Shown piece by piece: positions 1-8,367 of a DNA stretch of 64,000 nucleotides (position 1 is the stretch's first letter; each line of letters starts with the position of its first letter). The stretch spans positions 44,616 to 108,615 of the forward strand of contig JAVBSS010000019.1 of NCBI GenBank assembly GCA_031556525.1, written 5' to 3'. The DNA is from JAVBSN01 sp031556525. GTDB taxonomy: Bacteria; Bacillota; Clostridia; Lachnospirales; Lachnospiraceae. The notes beneath the pieces were generated by a model. The model was given only the letters and a program-made list of their open reading frames with translations. It ran no database searches and had not been told where the DNA came from. The position numbers were made by a program, and so were the translations under genes.

Positions 1-48
1 GTTATAATAAAAATATATTTTACATTTATTATGAGAGGAGGAATGATT

Positions 49-522
49 ATGAGTGGTATAGGAGCAGTTGGTATGAGCAGTAGCTATATAGTGCCAATAA
101 GCAATGTAGATAGAGTTACCAATATTAATACTGCTAATAATGTTGATTCCTCGAATATAGTAAAAGAAGTAGAATGTCAAACATGCAAAACAAGAGAATA
201 TGTTGATGGTTCTGATGAGAATGTGTCGTTTAAGACACCAGGACGTATTTCGCCAGAGAGCTCGTATTCTAAGGTTAGAAGTCATGAGCAAGAACATGTA
301 TCTAATGCTATATCTAAGAGTAATTCTACAGAGGGTGCGAAGTTAATATCAGCATCAGTAACACTTAAAATGGGTGTTTGTACAGAATGTGGAAAATCTT
401 ATGTAGCAGGTGGGGTTACCAATACAACAATAAAGTATGAGAAAAACAATCCTTATGATGCAGGACGAAAAGTAATAGAAGGTAGCTTTCTTGCAGGACA
501 GAATATAGATAAGGCAGTATAG
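49..522 (+). CDS. Small HExxH-motif protein of unknown function
   Basis: No function is assigned. The ATG at 49 is chosen because the AGGAGG at 36-41 lies 7 bases before it; an in-frame ATG at 31 lies upstream of that ribosome site. The product is 157 aa. It shows HEQEH, an HExxH zinc-metalloprotease-like signature, at residues 79-83, and two CxxC pairs (C43/C46 and near residues 111-114) that could bind a metal. No signal peptide or membrane segment is visible. I recall similar proteins in Clostridia annotated only as hypothetical; a distant link to the SprA-related (CJM1_0395) metalloprotease-like family is inference. The next gene starts 12 bases downstream, so the two are probably co-transcribed. 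Confidence 0.7.
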   Translation: MSGIGAVGMSSSYIVPISNVDRVTNINTANNVDSSNIVKEVECQTCKTREYVDGSDENVSFKTPGRISPESSYSKVRSHEQEHVSNAISKSNSTEGAKLISASVTLKMGVCTECGKSYVAGGVTNTTIKYEKNNPYDAGRKVIEGSFLAGQNIDKAV

Positions 523-534
523 GAGGATAAGATA

Positions 535-1338
535 ATGGAGTATGAATATTTATTTACAGACCGCAAAAGAATAGGTGGTAATATTAAAGCGATAATGAAG
601 GATAGAAAGTGTACTAAGGTAACGTTGTCACAGGCAATAAACATGTCGAGACCAACGTTAGATGCATTTCTAAATGGTGATATTAATAATTCGACAAAGT
701 ATAACGAGTATGTTAAGAGACTACTATCATATATGCAAATCAATGAGAGTGTTTTAGATAATTACAAGTCATTACCAGATGTAAAGAAGATGAGATGTAA
801 TAATGGAAATAAAGAGCTAGTAAAATCAAAATTAGAAGGTGCAAGAATACCAGTAATAGCAGAAGGCAGTATAATAGATAAAAGCTTAGCTATTATGGAA
901 TCAGGATCTAATATTTTTGCAATATCAATAAATAATAAAGATTCAATAAAAAGTATTGCGCAATTAACAGAAGAATATCCAGATATTATAATAGGTGTTG
1001 TAGATGTTCTTACCAAAGAGCAAGCTTCTTTAGCTGTAGATAGTGGTGCTCAATTTATTGTTGCAATAGGTGAATTAGAAGAGATAGGTATATTTGCTAA
1101 GGCAAGAGATATATATTGTATGATGGTAGGTGCTACAGTATATGAGAGTAATAAGGTAATATCTTTAGGGGCGGATGCTATTTGCTTATATCCTGTAGAT
1201 AGTGTTGATAAATATACAGTAGAGACAATTAAGAGAGTATTACCGGATAAAGTAATAGCGGGATATGCATGTAATACAAGAAGCATTGATATGCTAAGTG
1301 GAATATTTTATACAGAATTATATTTATATAATAGATAA
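535..1338 (+). CDS. HTH protein fused to a degenerate KDPG-aldolase-like domain
   Basis: The product is 267 aa. Residues about 10-75 look like a helix-turn-helix of the XRE/lambda-repressor type (LSQAINMSRPTLDAFLNG). Residues about 102-257 follow the order of conserved blocks in 2-keto-3-deoxy-6-phosphogluconate aldolase (Eda): RIPVI, NIFAISIN, IIIGVVDVLT, SGAQFIVAIG, VGATVYES and ADAICLYP. The Eda catalytic glutamate position is A129, the arginine is N133, the threonine is D157 and the Schiff-base lysine is C217, so aldolase activity is unlikely. A regulator that senses a sugar acid or other small ligand is an inference. It is preceded by AGGAGG and ends at a bidirectional terminator. Confidence 0.65.
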   Translation: MEYEYLFTDRKRIGGNIKAIMKDRKCTKVTLSQAINMSRPTLDAFLNGDINNSTKYNEYVKRLLSYMQINESVLDNYKSLPDVKKMRCNNGNKELVKSKLEGARIPVIAEGSIIDKSLAIMESGSNIFAISINNKDSIKSIAQLTEEYPDIIIGVVDVLTKEQASLAVDSGAQFIVAIGELEEIGIFAKARDIYCMMVGATVYESNKVISLGADAICLYPVDSVDKYTVETIKRVLPDKVIAGYACNTRSIDMLSGIFYTELYLYNR

Positions 1339-1340
1339 TA

Positions 1341-1376
1341 AAAAAGACTCTAAGTTGTGAACTTGGAGTCTTTTTT
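1341..1376. terminator. Bidirectional intrinsic terminator
   Basis: The GACTC-centred arm at 1341-1355 pairs with the arm at 1361-1370, with loop TGTGA. An A-run precedes the stem and a T-run follows it, so it can stop both the forward HTH-aldolase gene and the converging reverse-strand XRE gene. Confidence 0.85.
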
Positions 1377-1755
1377 ATTTTGAGTTATTTCGTACAGCTT
1401 TAATTTTTGTAAATTCAAGAATATCTTCTTGATCGTGACTAGATAATTTTCTGAAGTTGTGCAACATTTCAAAATCAATATCGGAAAGATTCTTATACAT
1501 GTTAAAAGTATCAGATTTAACATTGTAATTAGAATAGTCAAAATCAGCAGGTATAAGAGTTGCTATCAGCAAATAGAAATCTACATTATAAAATTGTGCT
1601 AATCTCAATAAAGTTGATACATCTGGGGTACGAGTACCTGTCTCGTAATTAGAATAAGCTTGATTAGATAAACTAAGATATTTACTTATGTCATACTGTT
1701 TGTAGCCATAAGATTCTCTTAAATTTCTAAGAATATTGCCCAAATTTTTCGCCAT
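1375..1755 (-). CDS. XRE-family transcriptional regulator
   Basis: This is a 126-aa DNA-binding protein. Residues about 6-62 form a Cro/C1-type helix-turn-helix (GYKQYDISKYLSLSNQAYSN followed by YETG). The C-terminal half is helical with no recognised ligand domain. The ATG follows AGGAGG on the reverse strand, and an extended -10 element lies upstream. It has its own promoter and terminator, so it is monocistronic. The target is unknown; autoregulation or control of the divergent or adjacent genes is plausible for the family. It is related to, but clearly diverged from, the XRE protein at 1885-2277. Confidence 0.85.
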   Translation of the reverse strand: MAKNLGNILRNLRESYGYKQYDISKYLSLSNQAYSNYETGTRTPDVSTLLRLAQFYNVDFYLLIATLIPADFDYSNYNVKSDTFNMYKNLSDIDFEMLHNFRKLSSHDQEDILEFTKIKAVRNNSK

Positions 1756-1773
1756 ATTGCACCTCCTTTTTAC

Positions 1774-1782
1774 ATTATAGCA
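1774..1782 (-). promoter_or_regulatory. Extended -10 promoter element of the XRE gene
   Basis: On the reverse strand the sequence reads TGCTATAAT, a perfect extended -10, just upstream of the AGGAGG of the 1375-1755 gene. No good -35 is visible at the expected distance. Confidence 0.55.
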
Positions 1783-1831
1783 AAAGATGTAATTCAGAAC
1801 AGTAAATACAACTAAAAAGTTAATAAATAAG

Positions 1832-1857
1832 AAAAATCAACAAAGTGTTGATTTTTT
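1832..1857 (-). terminator. Intrinsic terminator of the second XRE gene
   Basis: A ten-base arm at 1832-1841 pairs with 1847-1856. It is A-rich on one side and T-rich on the other. It sits downstream (reverse strand) of the XRE gene that ends at 1885 and would also work in the forward direction. Confidence 0.75.
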
Positions 1858-1884
1858 GCGTTGTAGGAAAAAGAATGGATCTAA

Positions 1885-2277
1885 TTAAATTTTGTGTCTG
1901 AGTTGGAATTTGTGAGAAATATATAATTGAACGTCATTGCGTTCATCAGAATTGAGTTTAGAATAATCAACCAATAATTTGTTAAGCTCATCTGTATTGA
2001 TGGCATTAGAAATAGCACTATATTGAGATTTGGATATATCATTAGTGCTAATTAAAGAAATATTTGAATTGTTGGAATAGCCTATGAAATAATCAAGAGA
2101 GATATTGTAGAAATCAGATAATTCCTCTAACATTCTTAAAGATGGTGAACAATTACCTTGTTCGTATCTTGCATAACCCTGTCTTGAGAGATTAAGTATG
2201 GCTCCAATATCTTGTTGGGTATAATTTCGGGCTATTCTAATATTTTTAAGTAGGGTTGAAATATTGATTTTGTTCAT
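1885..2277 (-). CDS. XRE-family transcriptional regulator
   Basis: The product is a 130-aa DNA-binding protein with an N-terminal helix-turn-helix at residues about 8-62 (ARNYTQQDIGAILNLSRQGY then YEQG). The tail is helical and ends in a motif (LNSDERNDVQLYI) similar to the end of the neighbouring XRE protein. The ATG at 2277 is preferred because GGAGG lies just before it; the in-frame TTG at 2289 lies at the ribosome site itself. The target is not known. A GTCAA-TG-TTGAC palindrome upstream at 2354-2365 could be an operator. Confidence 0.85.
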   Translation of the reverse strand: MNKINISTLLKNIRIARNYTQQDIGAILNLSRQGYARYEQGNCSPSLRMLEELSDFYNISLDYFIGYSNNSNISLISTNDISKSQYSAISNAINTDELNKLLVDYSKLNSDERNDVQLYISHKFQLRHKI

Positions 2278-2353
2278 AGTTACCTCCAAAATATTAGCTT
2301 ATAAAGAGAACTTGTGATTGTCTAGCATCGGTTATGATGAATAATTATCACTT

Positions 2354-2365
2354 GTCAATGTTGAC
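2354..2365. promoter_or_regulatory. Candidate operator palindrome
   Basis: GTCAA and TTGAC are separated by TG, in the 272-base gap between the divergent XRE gene and thyA. Binding by the adjacent XRE regulator is inference only. The rest of the gap holds the thyA promoter and nothing else I can support. Confidence 0.3.
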
Positions 2366-2464
2366 TAATATTGATTATAACATATTAGTATATAAATGGG
2401 CAAAGAGAAAAGGATATATACATATTATATATGATGGAGAGCAAGAAAATATATGACATACAAT

Positions 2465-2493
2465 TTGCATAAAACCTTATTATAGGTTAGAAT
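2465..2493 (+). promoter_or_regulatory. Sigma-A-type promoter of thyA-folA
   Basis: TTGCAT at 2465-2470 and TAGAAT at 2488-2493 are separated by 17 bases, about 57 bases before the thyA start. Confidence 0.5.
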
Positions 2494-2549
2494 GTGTAGA
2501 GTAATAATAAATATTCAAAATTATTAAAATAATTGTTTTGGAGGGTTAT

Positions 2550-3380
2550 ATGAGCTTAGCGGATAAATTATTTATAGATATGTGCAAAGATATAATTGAT
2601 AACGGATATAGCACAGAAGGTGAAAAAGTTAGACCTAAATGGGAAGATGGGACATACGCGTATACAATAAAGAGATTTGGTGTGGTTAATAGATATGATT
2701 TGTCGAAAGAATTTCCAGCATTAACTCTTAGAAAAACATATATAAAATCAGCAATAGATGAACTTTTATGGATATGGCAGAAGAAATCAAATAACGTTAA
2801 TGATTTGAAAAGTCATATATGGGATAGTTGGGCTGACGAAGATGGATCGATAGGTAAAGCTTATGGATATCAATTAGGGGTCAAACATCAATATAGTGAA
2901 GGAATGATGGATCAAGTTGATAGAGTAATATATGATTTAAAAAATAATCCATATAGTAGAAGAATTATGACTAATATATATGTGCATGAGGACTTATCTG
3001 AGATGAATCTATATCCTTGTGCGTACAGTATGACATTTAATGTAACAGATAATAAATTAAATGCAATACTTAATCAGCGTTCGCAAGACATATTAGCAGC
3101 TAATAACTGGAACGTGGTACAGTATTCAGTTTTAGTATATATGTTGGCTCAAGTTTGTGGATTTGAACCAGGAGAATTTGTTCACGTCATAGCTGATGCT
3201 CATATATATGATAGGCATATAGATATAGTGAAAGAGTTAATAGAGAGACCAACATATCCAGCACCTAAGTTTTCTATGAATCCAGATATTAAGGATTTCT
3301 ATGAATTTACAGTAGATGATTTTATAATAGAAGATTATGATGCAGGAGCACAGATAAAAGACATACCGATAGCAATATAG
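2550..3380 (+). CDS. thyA: Thymidylate synthase ThyA
   Basis: ThyA methylates dUMP to dTMP using methylenetetrahydrofolate, releasing dihydrofolate. The 276-aa product shows the NPYSRRI block, the catalytic cysteine C157 in LYPCAYS, and the dUMP-binding RSQDILAANNWNVVQYS region. The residue after the catalytic cysteine is alanine rather than the usual histidine, a form I associate with Bacillus/phage-type ThyA. The ATG at 2550 is chosen because GGAGG at 2540-2544 precedes it with 5-base spacing; an in-frame TTG at 2538 lies inside that ribosome site. It is followed 36 bases later by folA, which recycles the dihydrofolate it makes. Confidence 0.95.
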   Translation: MSLADKLFIDMCKDIIDNGYSTEGEKVRPKWEDGTYAYTIKRFGVVNRYDLSKEFPALTLRKTYIKSAIDELLWIWQKKSNNVNDLKSHIWDSWADEDGSIGKAYGYQLGVKHQYSEGMMDQVDRVIYDLKNNPYSRRIMTNIYVHEDLSEMNLYPCAYSMTFNVTDNKLNAILNQRSQDILAANNWNVVQYSVLVYMLAQVCGFEPGEFVHVIADAHIYDRHIDIVKELIERPTYPAPKFSMNPDIKDFYEFTVDDFIIEDYDAGAQIKDIPIAI

Positions 3381-3416
3381 CATATACAATAACCTTATAG
3401 ATAAGGAGTAGTTAAA

Positions 3417-3920
3417 ATGAACCTAATAGTAGCAGTTGATAGTAATTGGGCAATTGGAAACAAAGGGCAATTACTTGTAAGAATACCAGATGATCAGAAG
3501 TTTTTTAGAGAGGTAACAACAGGACATGTTGTAGTATTAGGAAGAAAGACATTAGCTGAATTTCCTAATGGATTACCTTTAAAGAATAGAACCAATATAG
3601 TGTTAACAAGAGATATGAATTATAGTGTTAAAGATGCAATAATTGTACATTCTATAGAAGAATTATTTGAAGAGCTTAAGAAATATGATAGCAAAGACAT
3701 CTATGTAATAGGTGGAGGAAGCGTATATGATGCTTTATATGAGTATTGTGATACTGCTCATGTAACTAAGATTGATTACAAATATGCAGCTGATACGTAT
3801 TTCCCTGATTTAGATAAATTAGATAACTGGAAGGTAACAGCTGACAGTGATGAACAAACTTATTTTGATTTAGAATATTATTTCTACAAATATGAGAATA
3901 AGAATCCTAAACAAATGTAA
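3417..3920 (+). CDS. folA: Dihydrofolate reductase
   Basis: FolA reduces dihydrofolate to tetrahydrofolate with NADPH, closing the cycle opened by ThyA directly upstream. The 167-aa length is normal. Visible landmarks are AVDSNWAIGNKGQL at the N-terminus, the catalytic aspartate in IPDD (D26), the NADPH-binding VVLGRKT and the IYVIGGGSVYDAL glycine motif. AAGGAG precedes the ATG. It probably forms a two-gene operon with thyA. Confidence 0.95.
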   Translation: MNLIVAVDSNWAIGNKGQLLVRIPDDQKFFREVTTGHVVVLGRKTLAEFPNGLPLKNRTNIVLTRDMNYSVKDAIIVHSIEELFEELKKYDSKDIYVIGGGSVYDALYEYCDTAHVTKIDYKYAADTYFPDLDKLDNWKVTADSDEQTYFDLEYYFYKYENKNPKQM

Positions 3921-3929
3921 TTAAAAATA

Positions 3930-3958
3930 TTGACTTTACAATACAAAAGTTAGATAAT
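3930..3958 (+). promoter_or_regulatory. Sigma-A-type promoter of ilvE
   Basis: TTGACT at 3930-3935 and GATAAT at 3953-3958 are spaced by 17 bases. The predicted transcript has a leader of about 70 bases before the ilvE start; no known leader element was recognised in it. Confidence 0.6.
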
Positions 3959-4036
3959 AATTTGAGATGAAGCGAAGTGAAATCGAGCTTATGGCTGAAC
4001 TGTTACAATAATTTTAGATAGAGAGAAGGATGAATT

Positions 4037-5107
4037 ATGTTAGATATCAGATATGAATTAACAAAGACTCCAAAGGAGAAACCAGCAGCGGATGACCCGC
4101 TTAAGTTTGGTGTTAATTTTACTGATCATATGTTTATAATGGATTATGAAGTAGGAAAAGGTTGGTACGATGCAAGAGTAGTACCTTATCAGGATATTGT
4201 ATTATCGCCAGCAGCAATGGTATTTCATTACGGACAGGAGATGTTTGAAGGTCTTAAGGCTTATAAATCAGTTGATGGACGTACATTAATGTTTAGACCT
4301 CAGAAGAATATTGAGAGAGCAAATAGAACTAACGATAGAATATGCATACCTGAGATTAACCCAGAAGATTTCTTGGATGCATTGAAAGCAGTTATTAAAG
4401 TTGATGAAGATTGGATTCCTAAAAAAGAAGGTACTTCTTTATATGTAAGACCATTTATAATTGCAACAGATCCATTTTTAGGTGTTAGGCCATCTAATAC
4501 ATATAAGTTTATGATTATATTATCACCAAGTGGATTATATTATCCAGAAGGATTAGATCCAGTTAAGATATGGGTTGAAGATGAATATGTTAGAGCTGTT
4601 AAAGGTGGTATAGGTGAAGCTAAGGTTGGTGGTAACTATGTGGCAAGTATCAAATCACAAGTAAAGGCTCATGACGAAGGTTATTCGCAAGTATTATGGC
4701 TTGATGGAGTTGAGCGTAAATACATCGAAGAAGTTGGAGCAATGAATATCTTCTTTAAAATTAATGGTACAGTAGTAACGCCTAAGCTTAATGGTAGTAT
4801 ATTACCAGGTGTTACTAGAGATTCTGTTTTACAATTATGTAGAGATTGGGGTCTTCCAGTAGAAGAGAGAAGAATATCAATTGATGAGATATACGAAGCA
4901 TCTATGGATGGAACATTGGAAGAAGTTTGGGGAACTGGAACAGCAGCTATAATTTCACCAGTAGGACAACTAAGATGGGAAGAACGCATAATGGTAGTTA
5001 GGGAAGGTGGCATTGGCGAGATAAGTCAGAAATTATATGATACAGTTACAGGTATTCAATTAGGCAAGATTGAAGATCCACATGAGTGGGTAGTTGAAGT
5101 AAAATAG
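4037..5107 (+). CDS. ilvE: Branched-chain amino acid aminotransferase
   Basis: IlvE transfers the amino group between glutamate and the keto acids of leucine, isoleucine and valine. The 356-aa protein is a fold-type IV PLP enzyme of the eukaryote-like BCAT subgroup. The PLP lysine is K196 in EAKVGGNY, followed by QVLWLDG and YIEEVGAMNIFF and the C-terminal GTGTAA phosphate-binding region. It has its own promoter and an intrinsic terminator, so it is monocistronic. Confidence 0.95.
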   Translation: MLDIRYELTKTPKEKPAADDPLKFGVNFTDHMFIMDYEVGKGWYDARVVPYQDIVLSPAAMVFHYGQEMFEGLKAYKSVDGRTLMFRPQKNIERANRTNDRICIPEINPEDFLDALKAVIKVDEDWIPKKEGTSLYVRPFIIATDPFLGVRPSNTYKFMIILSPSGLYYPEGLDPVKIWVEDEYVRAVKGGIGEAKVGGNYVASIKSQVKAHDEGYSQVLWLDGVERKYIEEVGAMNIFFKINGTVVTPKLNGSILPGVTRDSVLQLCRDWGLPVEERRISIDEIYEASMDGTLEEVWGTGTAAIISPVGQLRWEERIMVVREGGIGEISQKLYDTVTGIQLGKIEDPHEWVVEVK

Positions 5108-5134
5108 TAGCGTATAGCTTAATAATATTTATAA

Positions 5135-5162
5135 GGGAAGTGTTGAGAGACACTTCCTTTTT
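5135..5162 (+). terminator. Intrinsic terminator of ilvE
   Basis: GGAAGTG at 5136-5142 pairs with CACTTCC at 5151-5157, followed by TTTTT. It lies 28 bases after the ilvE stop and just before rsmE, so an upstream GTG at 5140 cannot plausibly be the rsmE start. Confidence 0.85.
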
Positions 5163-5178
5163 AGGGAAAGAGAAAGAT

Positions 5179-5919
5179 ATGTATAGATTTTTTGTGACAG
5201 GTGATACTACAATAGATGAATATATTAATATTGAGGGAGCGGATGTTAATCACATTAAGAATGTTTTGAGGTTAAATGTTGGAGATAAGATTACCATTAG
5301 TGACGGTGAAGCAAAAGAATATATTTGTTCTATATATGATATGCAAGAAGATGTAATAATTAATAAAATTGAAGATATTGTAGGAACTAATGCTGAATTA
5401 GCTGTTAATATAGTATTGTTTCAAGGTTATCCCAAATCAGATAAGATGGAACTTATAATTCAGAAAGTTGTAGAACTTGGAGTAACAGAAATCGTTCCAG
5501 TAATGACAAAGAGAACTATAGTAAAATTAGATGATAAAAAAGCAAGTAAGAAAATAGAGAGATTTAATGCTATTGCTATGGCGGCAGCTAAACAGTCGAA
5601 GCGAGGAATTGTACCTACTGTTAGTTCTGTTATGACTTATAAGGAAGCTATAGAATATGCAAGTACATTAGACATGAATATAATACCTTATGAAGATGCA
5701 AAGGGAATAGCACATTCGAGAGAGGTAATTAAAGATATACGAGGCAAGAAAAGCTTAGGAATATTTATTGGTCCTGAAGGTGGATTTGCAGATGAAGAGG
5801 TAGACAAAGCTAAGAATATAGGAGCTATACCAATAACACTAGGTCATAGAATATTGCGTACAGAGACGGCTGGACTAGCAGTTATGTCTATAATAATGTT
5901 TGAATTAGAAGAAGATTAG
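5179..5919 (+). CDS. rsmE: 16S rRNA m3U1498 methyltransferase RsmE
   Basis: RsmE methylates N3 of U1498 in 16S rRNA using S-adenosylmethionine. The 246-aa protein has the N-terminal PUA-like part (VNHIKNVLRLNVGDKITISD) and the C-terminal SPOUT knot with FIGPEGGF and LRTETAGLAVM. The ATG at 5179 gives the usual family N-terminus (MYRFFV). The ribosome site is weak (AGAGAAAG). It leads a likely operon with the cysteine desulfurase and thiI, all RNA-modification functions. Confidence 0.9.
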   Translation: MYRFFVTGDTTIDEYINIEGADVNHIKNVLRLNVGDKITISDGEAKEYICSIYDMQEDVIINKIEDIVGTNAELAVNIVLFQGYPKSDKMELIIQKVVELGVTEIVPVMTKRTIVKLDDKKASKKIERFNAIAMAAAKQSKRGIVPTVSSVMTYKEAIEYASTLDMNIIPYEDAKGIAHSREVIKDIRGKKSLGIFIGPEGGFADEEVDKAKNIGAIPITLGHRILRTETAGLAVMSIIMFELEED

Positions 5920-5949
5920 ATAGTTATATATTTAGGATAGGAGTATTTT

Positions 5950-7092
5950 ATGGAAGTATATTTGGATAATGCAGCTACCACTAGGATTTTTCCAGAGGTA
6001 AGTGAGATAATGATAGAAGCAATGGATGTTAATTATGGTAATCCATCGTCCCTACATCAAAAAGGTGTAGATGCAGAAAAATACATTAAGTATTCTAAAG
6101 ATGTAATATCGAAAGAATTAAAAGTAGATGCAAAAAATATTGTATTTACATCAGGTGGAACAGAATCTAATAATCAAGCATTAATAGGTGGAGCTTTAGC
6201 AAATAGAAGAGCAGGTAAACATATAATATCTACTAATATAGAGCACCCATCAGTGTATAATCCTCTTATATTTTTAGAAGAACAAGGATATGAGATTACA
6301 TTTTTGGAAGTAGATAAAGATGGACTAATAAATATGGAACAGTTAAAACAAGTAATGAGAGAAGATACGATATTAGTATCTACAATGCTTGTTAATAATG
6401 AAGTGGGTTCTATACAACCAATAGAAGCGATATCAAAATTTATAAAAAGCGTTAATCCAAATGTGGTATATCACGTTGATGGAATACAAGGATTTGGTAA
6501 GATGCATATATATCCGAAAAGAATGGGTATTGATATGTTGTCAGTAAGCGGACATAAGATACATGGACCAAAGGGAATTGGTTTCTTATATATAGGAGAT
6601 AAAGTTAAAGTAAAACCTATAATATATGGTGGAGGACAACAAAAAAATATGCGTTCTGGAACAGAAAATGTACCAGGAATAGCAGGGCTAGGAAAAGCAA
6701 CAGAGGTTATATATAAAGATTTAGATAAACGATTAGAACATTATAAAATAGTAAAAGAAGCATTTATTGATGGAGTAATGAAATTTGATAATATAGTAAA
6801 TAATTCAAAAGAAGCTCCACATATTGCCAACATAAGTTTTGGCGGTGTTAGAAGCGAAGTTATGCTACATGCCTTAGAAGACAAAGGGATATATGTGTCA
6901 TCGGGTTCGGCTTGCTCAGCAAAGCATCCGGGTATAAGTGGTGTTCTGCAAGCAATAGACGTAGACAAGAATATGTTAGATTCTACACTTAGATTTAGTT
7001 TTTCTTGCTATAATACCCTAGAGGATATAGAATATACGGTAAAGACTATAGGTGAGTTATTACCTATGCTTAGAAAATACGTTAGAAAATAA
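5950..7092 (+). CDS. NifS/IscS-like cysteine desulfurase, partner of ThiI
   Basis: It takes sulfur from cysteine as a persulfide and releases alanine. The 380-aa protein is a fold-type I PLP enzyme with NAATT at the N-terminus, H99 stacking on PLP (IEHPSV), the PLP lysine K203 in SGHKIHGPKG and the catalytic cysteine C322 in SSGSACSAKHP. It lies 24 bases upstream of thiI, an arrangement like the Bacillus nifZ-thiI pair, so its main job is probably donating sulfur for 4-thiouridine in tRNA rather than general Fe-S assembly. Confidence 0.92.
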   Translation: MEVYLDNAATTRIFPEVSEIMIEAMDVNYGNPSSLHQKGVDAEKYIKYSKDVISKELKVDAKNIVFTSGGTESNNQALIGGALANRRAGKHIISTNIEHPSVYNPLIFLEEQGYEITFLEVDKDGLINMEQLKQVMREDTILVSTMLVNNEVGSIQPIEAISKFIKSVNPNVVYHVDGIQGFGKMHIYPKRMGIDMLSVSGHKIHGPKGIGFLYIGDKVKVKPIIYGGGQQKNMRSGTENVPGIAGLGKATEVIYKDLDKRLEHYKIVKEAFIDGVMKFDNIVNNSKEAPHIANISFGGVRSEVMLHALEDKGIYVSSGSACSAKHPGISGVLQAIDVDKNMLDSTLRFSFSCYNTLEDIEYTVKTIGELLPMLRKYVRK

Positions 7093-7116
7093 TTATTATT
7101 TGAGGAGATATATATA

Positions 7117-8298
7117 ATGGAATACAAAGCACTGTTGATTAAATATGCAGAGATAGGTACAAAAGGAAAAAACAGATATGTATTTGAGGATACATTATGT
7201 AGAGAGATAAGAAAAAGATTGAAGAAGTTAGGTAGCTTTAATGTGCGTAAAGAATATGGACGTATATTTGTAGAAGCTGAGTCAGAATATGATTATGAAG
7301 ATGTAATGGCTAAGCTTACAAAGATATTTGGTATTAGCGCTATATGTCCAGTTGTGATAGTAGAAGATATTGAGTTCGAAAATGTAACGAACAAAGTAAT
7401 AGAGTATTTTGATGAATGTTATGATAATAAAAATATAACATTTAAAGTAAATGCAAGACGTGCAGGAAAGTCTTACCCTATGGATTCTATGGAAATTAAT
7501 ATGGAACTCGGCCATATATTATTAGAGAAATTTCCAGAGTTAAAAGTAGACGTTCACAAACCAGATGTTATGCTTAACGTAGAAATAAGAAAGCAAGTAT
7601 ATATATATTCAGTAATAGTACCAGGTGCTGGTGGGCTTCCAGTTGGAACTAACGGTAGAGCAACAGTGTTATTATCAGGAGGAATTGATAGTCCTGTAGC
7701 TGCGTATATGATAGCTAAGAGAGGTGTATATCTTGATGCGGTATATTTTCATGCATCACCATATACAAGTGAGAGAGCAAAGCAAAAGGTAGTGGATCTA
7801 GCGGCTTTAGTATCAGAGTATGCTGGAACAATTAATTTACATATTGTAAACTTTACAGATATTCAATTAATGATATATGATAGATGTCCACATGAAGAAC
7901 TTACAATTATTATGAAAAGATATATGGTTAAAATAGCAGAAGAGATAGCTAAGAAAACAGATAGTCTAGCAATAATTACAGGGGAATCAATAGGACAAGT
8001 GTCAAGTCAAACGTTACAAAGTCTTGGAGTAATAGATAATATCGCGACAATGCCTATATATAGACCGTGTATCGGAATGGATAAGCAAGAGATAATCGAT
8101 ATATCTGAGAAGATAGGTACATACGAGACATCGATACAACCATATGAAGATTGTTGTACAACATTTGTTGCGAAACATCCAGTTACAAGACCTATACTTG
8201 AACGTATAGAAGAATCAGAGGAAAAACTTGCAGATGTAATTGATGATATGATAAAAGTAGCAGTAGATACAGCGGAGTTAACTTGGGTAAGAAAATAG
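7117..8298 (+). CDS. thiI: tRNA 4-thiouridine synthetase ThiI
   Basis: ThiI adenylates U8 of tRNA and inserts sulfur to give 4-thiouridine; it can also serve thiamine thiazole synthesis. The 393-aa protein has an N-terminal ferredoxin-like plus THUMP region (residues about 1-165) and a PP-loop ATPase domain with LSGGIDSPV at 186-194. There is no C-terminal rhodanese domain, as usual outside enterobacteria, so sulfur handling relies on the desulfurase encoded just upstream. Confidence 0.95.
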   Translation: MEYKALLIKYAEIGTKGKNRYVFEDTLCREIRKRLKKLGSFNVRKEYGRIFVEAESEYDYEDVMAKLTKIFGISAICPVVIVEDIEFENVTNKVIEYFDECYDNKNITFKVNARRAGKSYPMDSMEINMELGHILLEKFPELKVDVHKPDVMLNVEIRKQVYIYSVIVPGAGGLPVGTNGRATVLLSGGIDSPVAAYMIAKRGVYLDAVYFHASPYTSERAKQKVVDLAALVSEYAGTINLHIVNFTDIQLMIYDRCPHEELTIIMKRYMVKIAEEIAKKTDSLAIITGESIGQVSSQTLQSLGVIDNIATMPIYRPCIGMDKQEIIDISEKIGTYETSIQPYEDCCTTFVAKHPVTRPILERIEESEEKLADVIDDMIKVAVDTAELTWVRK

Positions 8299-8316
8299 TA
8301 TAGATATAGAGTAAAT

Positions 8317-8344
8317 AAAAAGGACAGACTAAGTTGTCTGTCCT
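8317..8344 (-). terminator. Intrinsic terminator of the HPr-like gene
   Basis: AGGACAGAC at 8321-8329 pairs with GTCTGTCCT at 8336-8344. The T-run lies on the reverse strand (AAAA at 8317-8320), so it terminates the reverse HPr-like gene. In the forward direction it gives a hairpin without a T-run after thiI. Confidence 0.75.
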
Positions 8345-8367
8345 GATTATTGCTTGCACGTTGTAGA

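Noticed and set aside
5140..5178. Longer rsmE reading from GTG at 5140
   Set aside because: The segment is the ilvE terminator hairpin and T-run; the ATG at 5179 gives the family's normal N-terminus.
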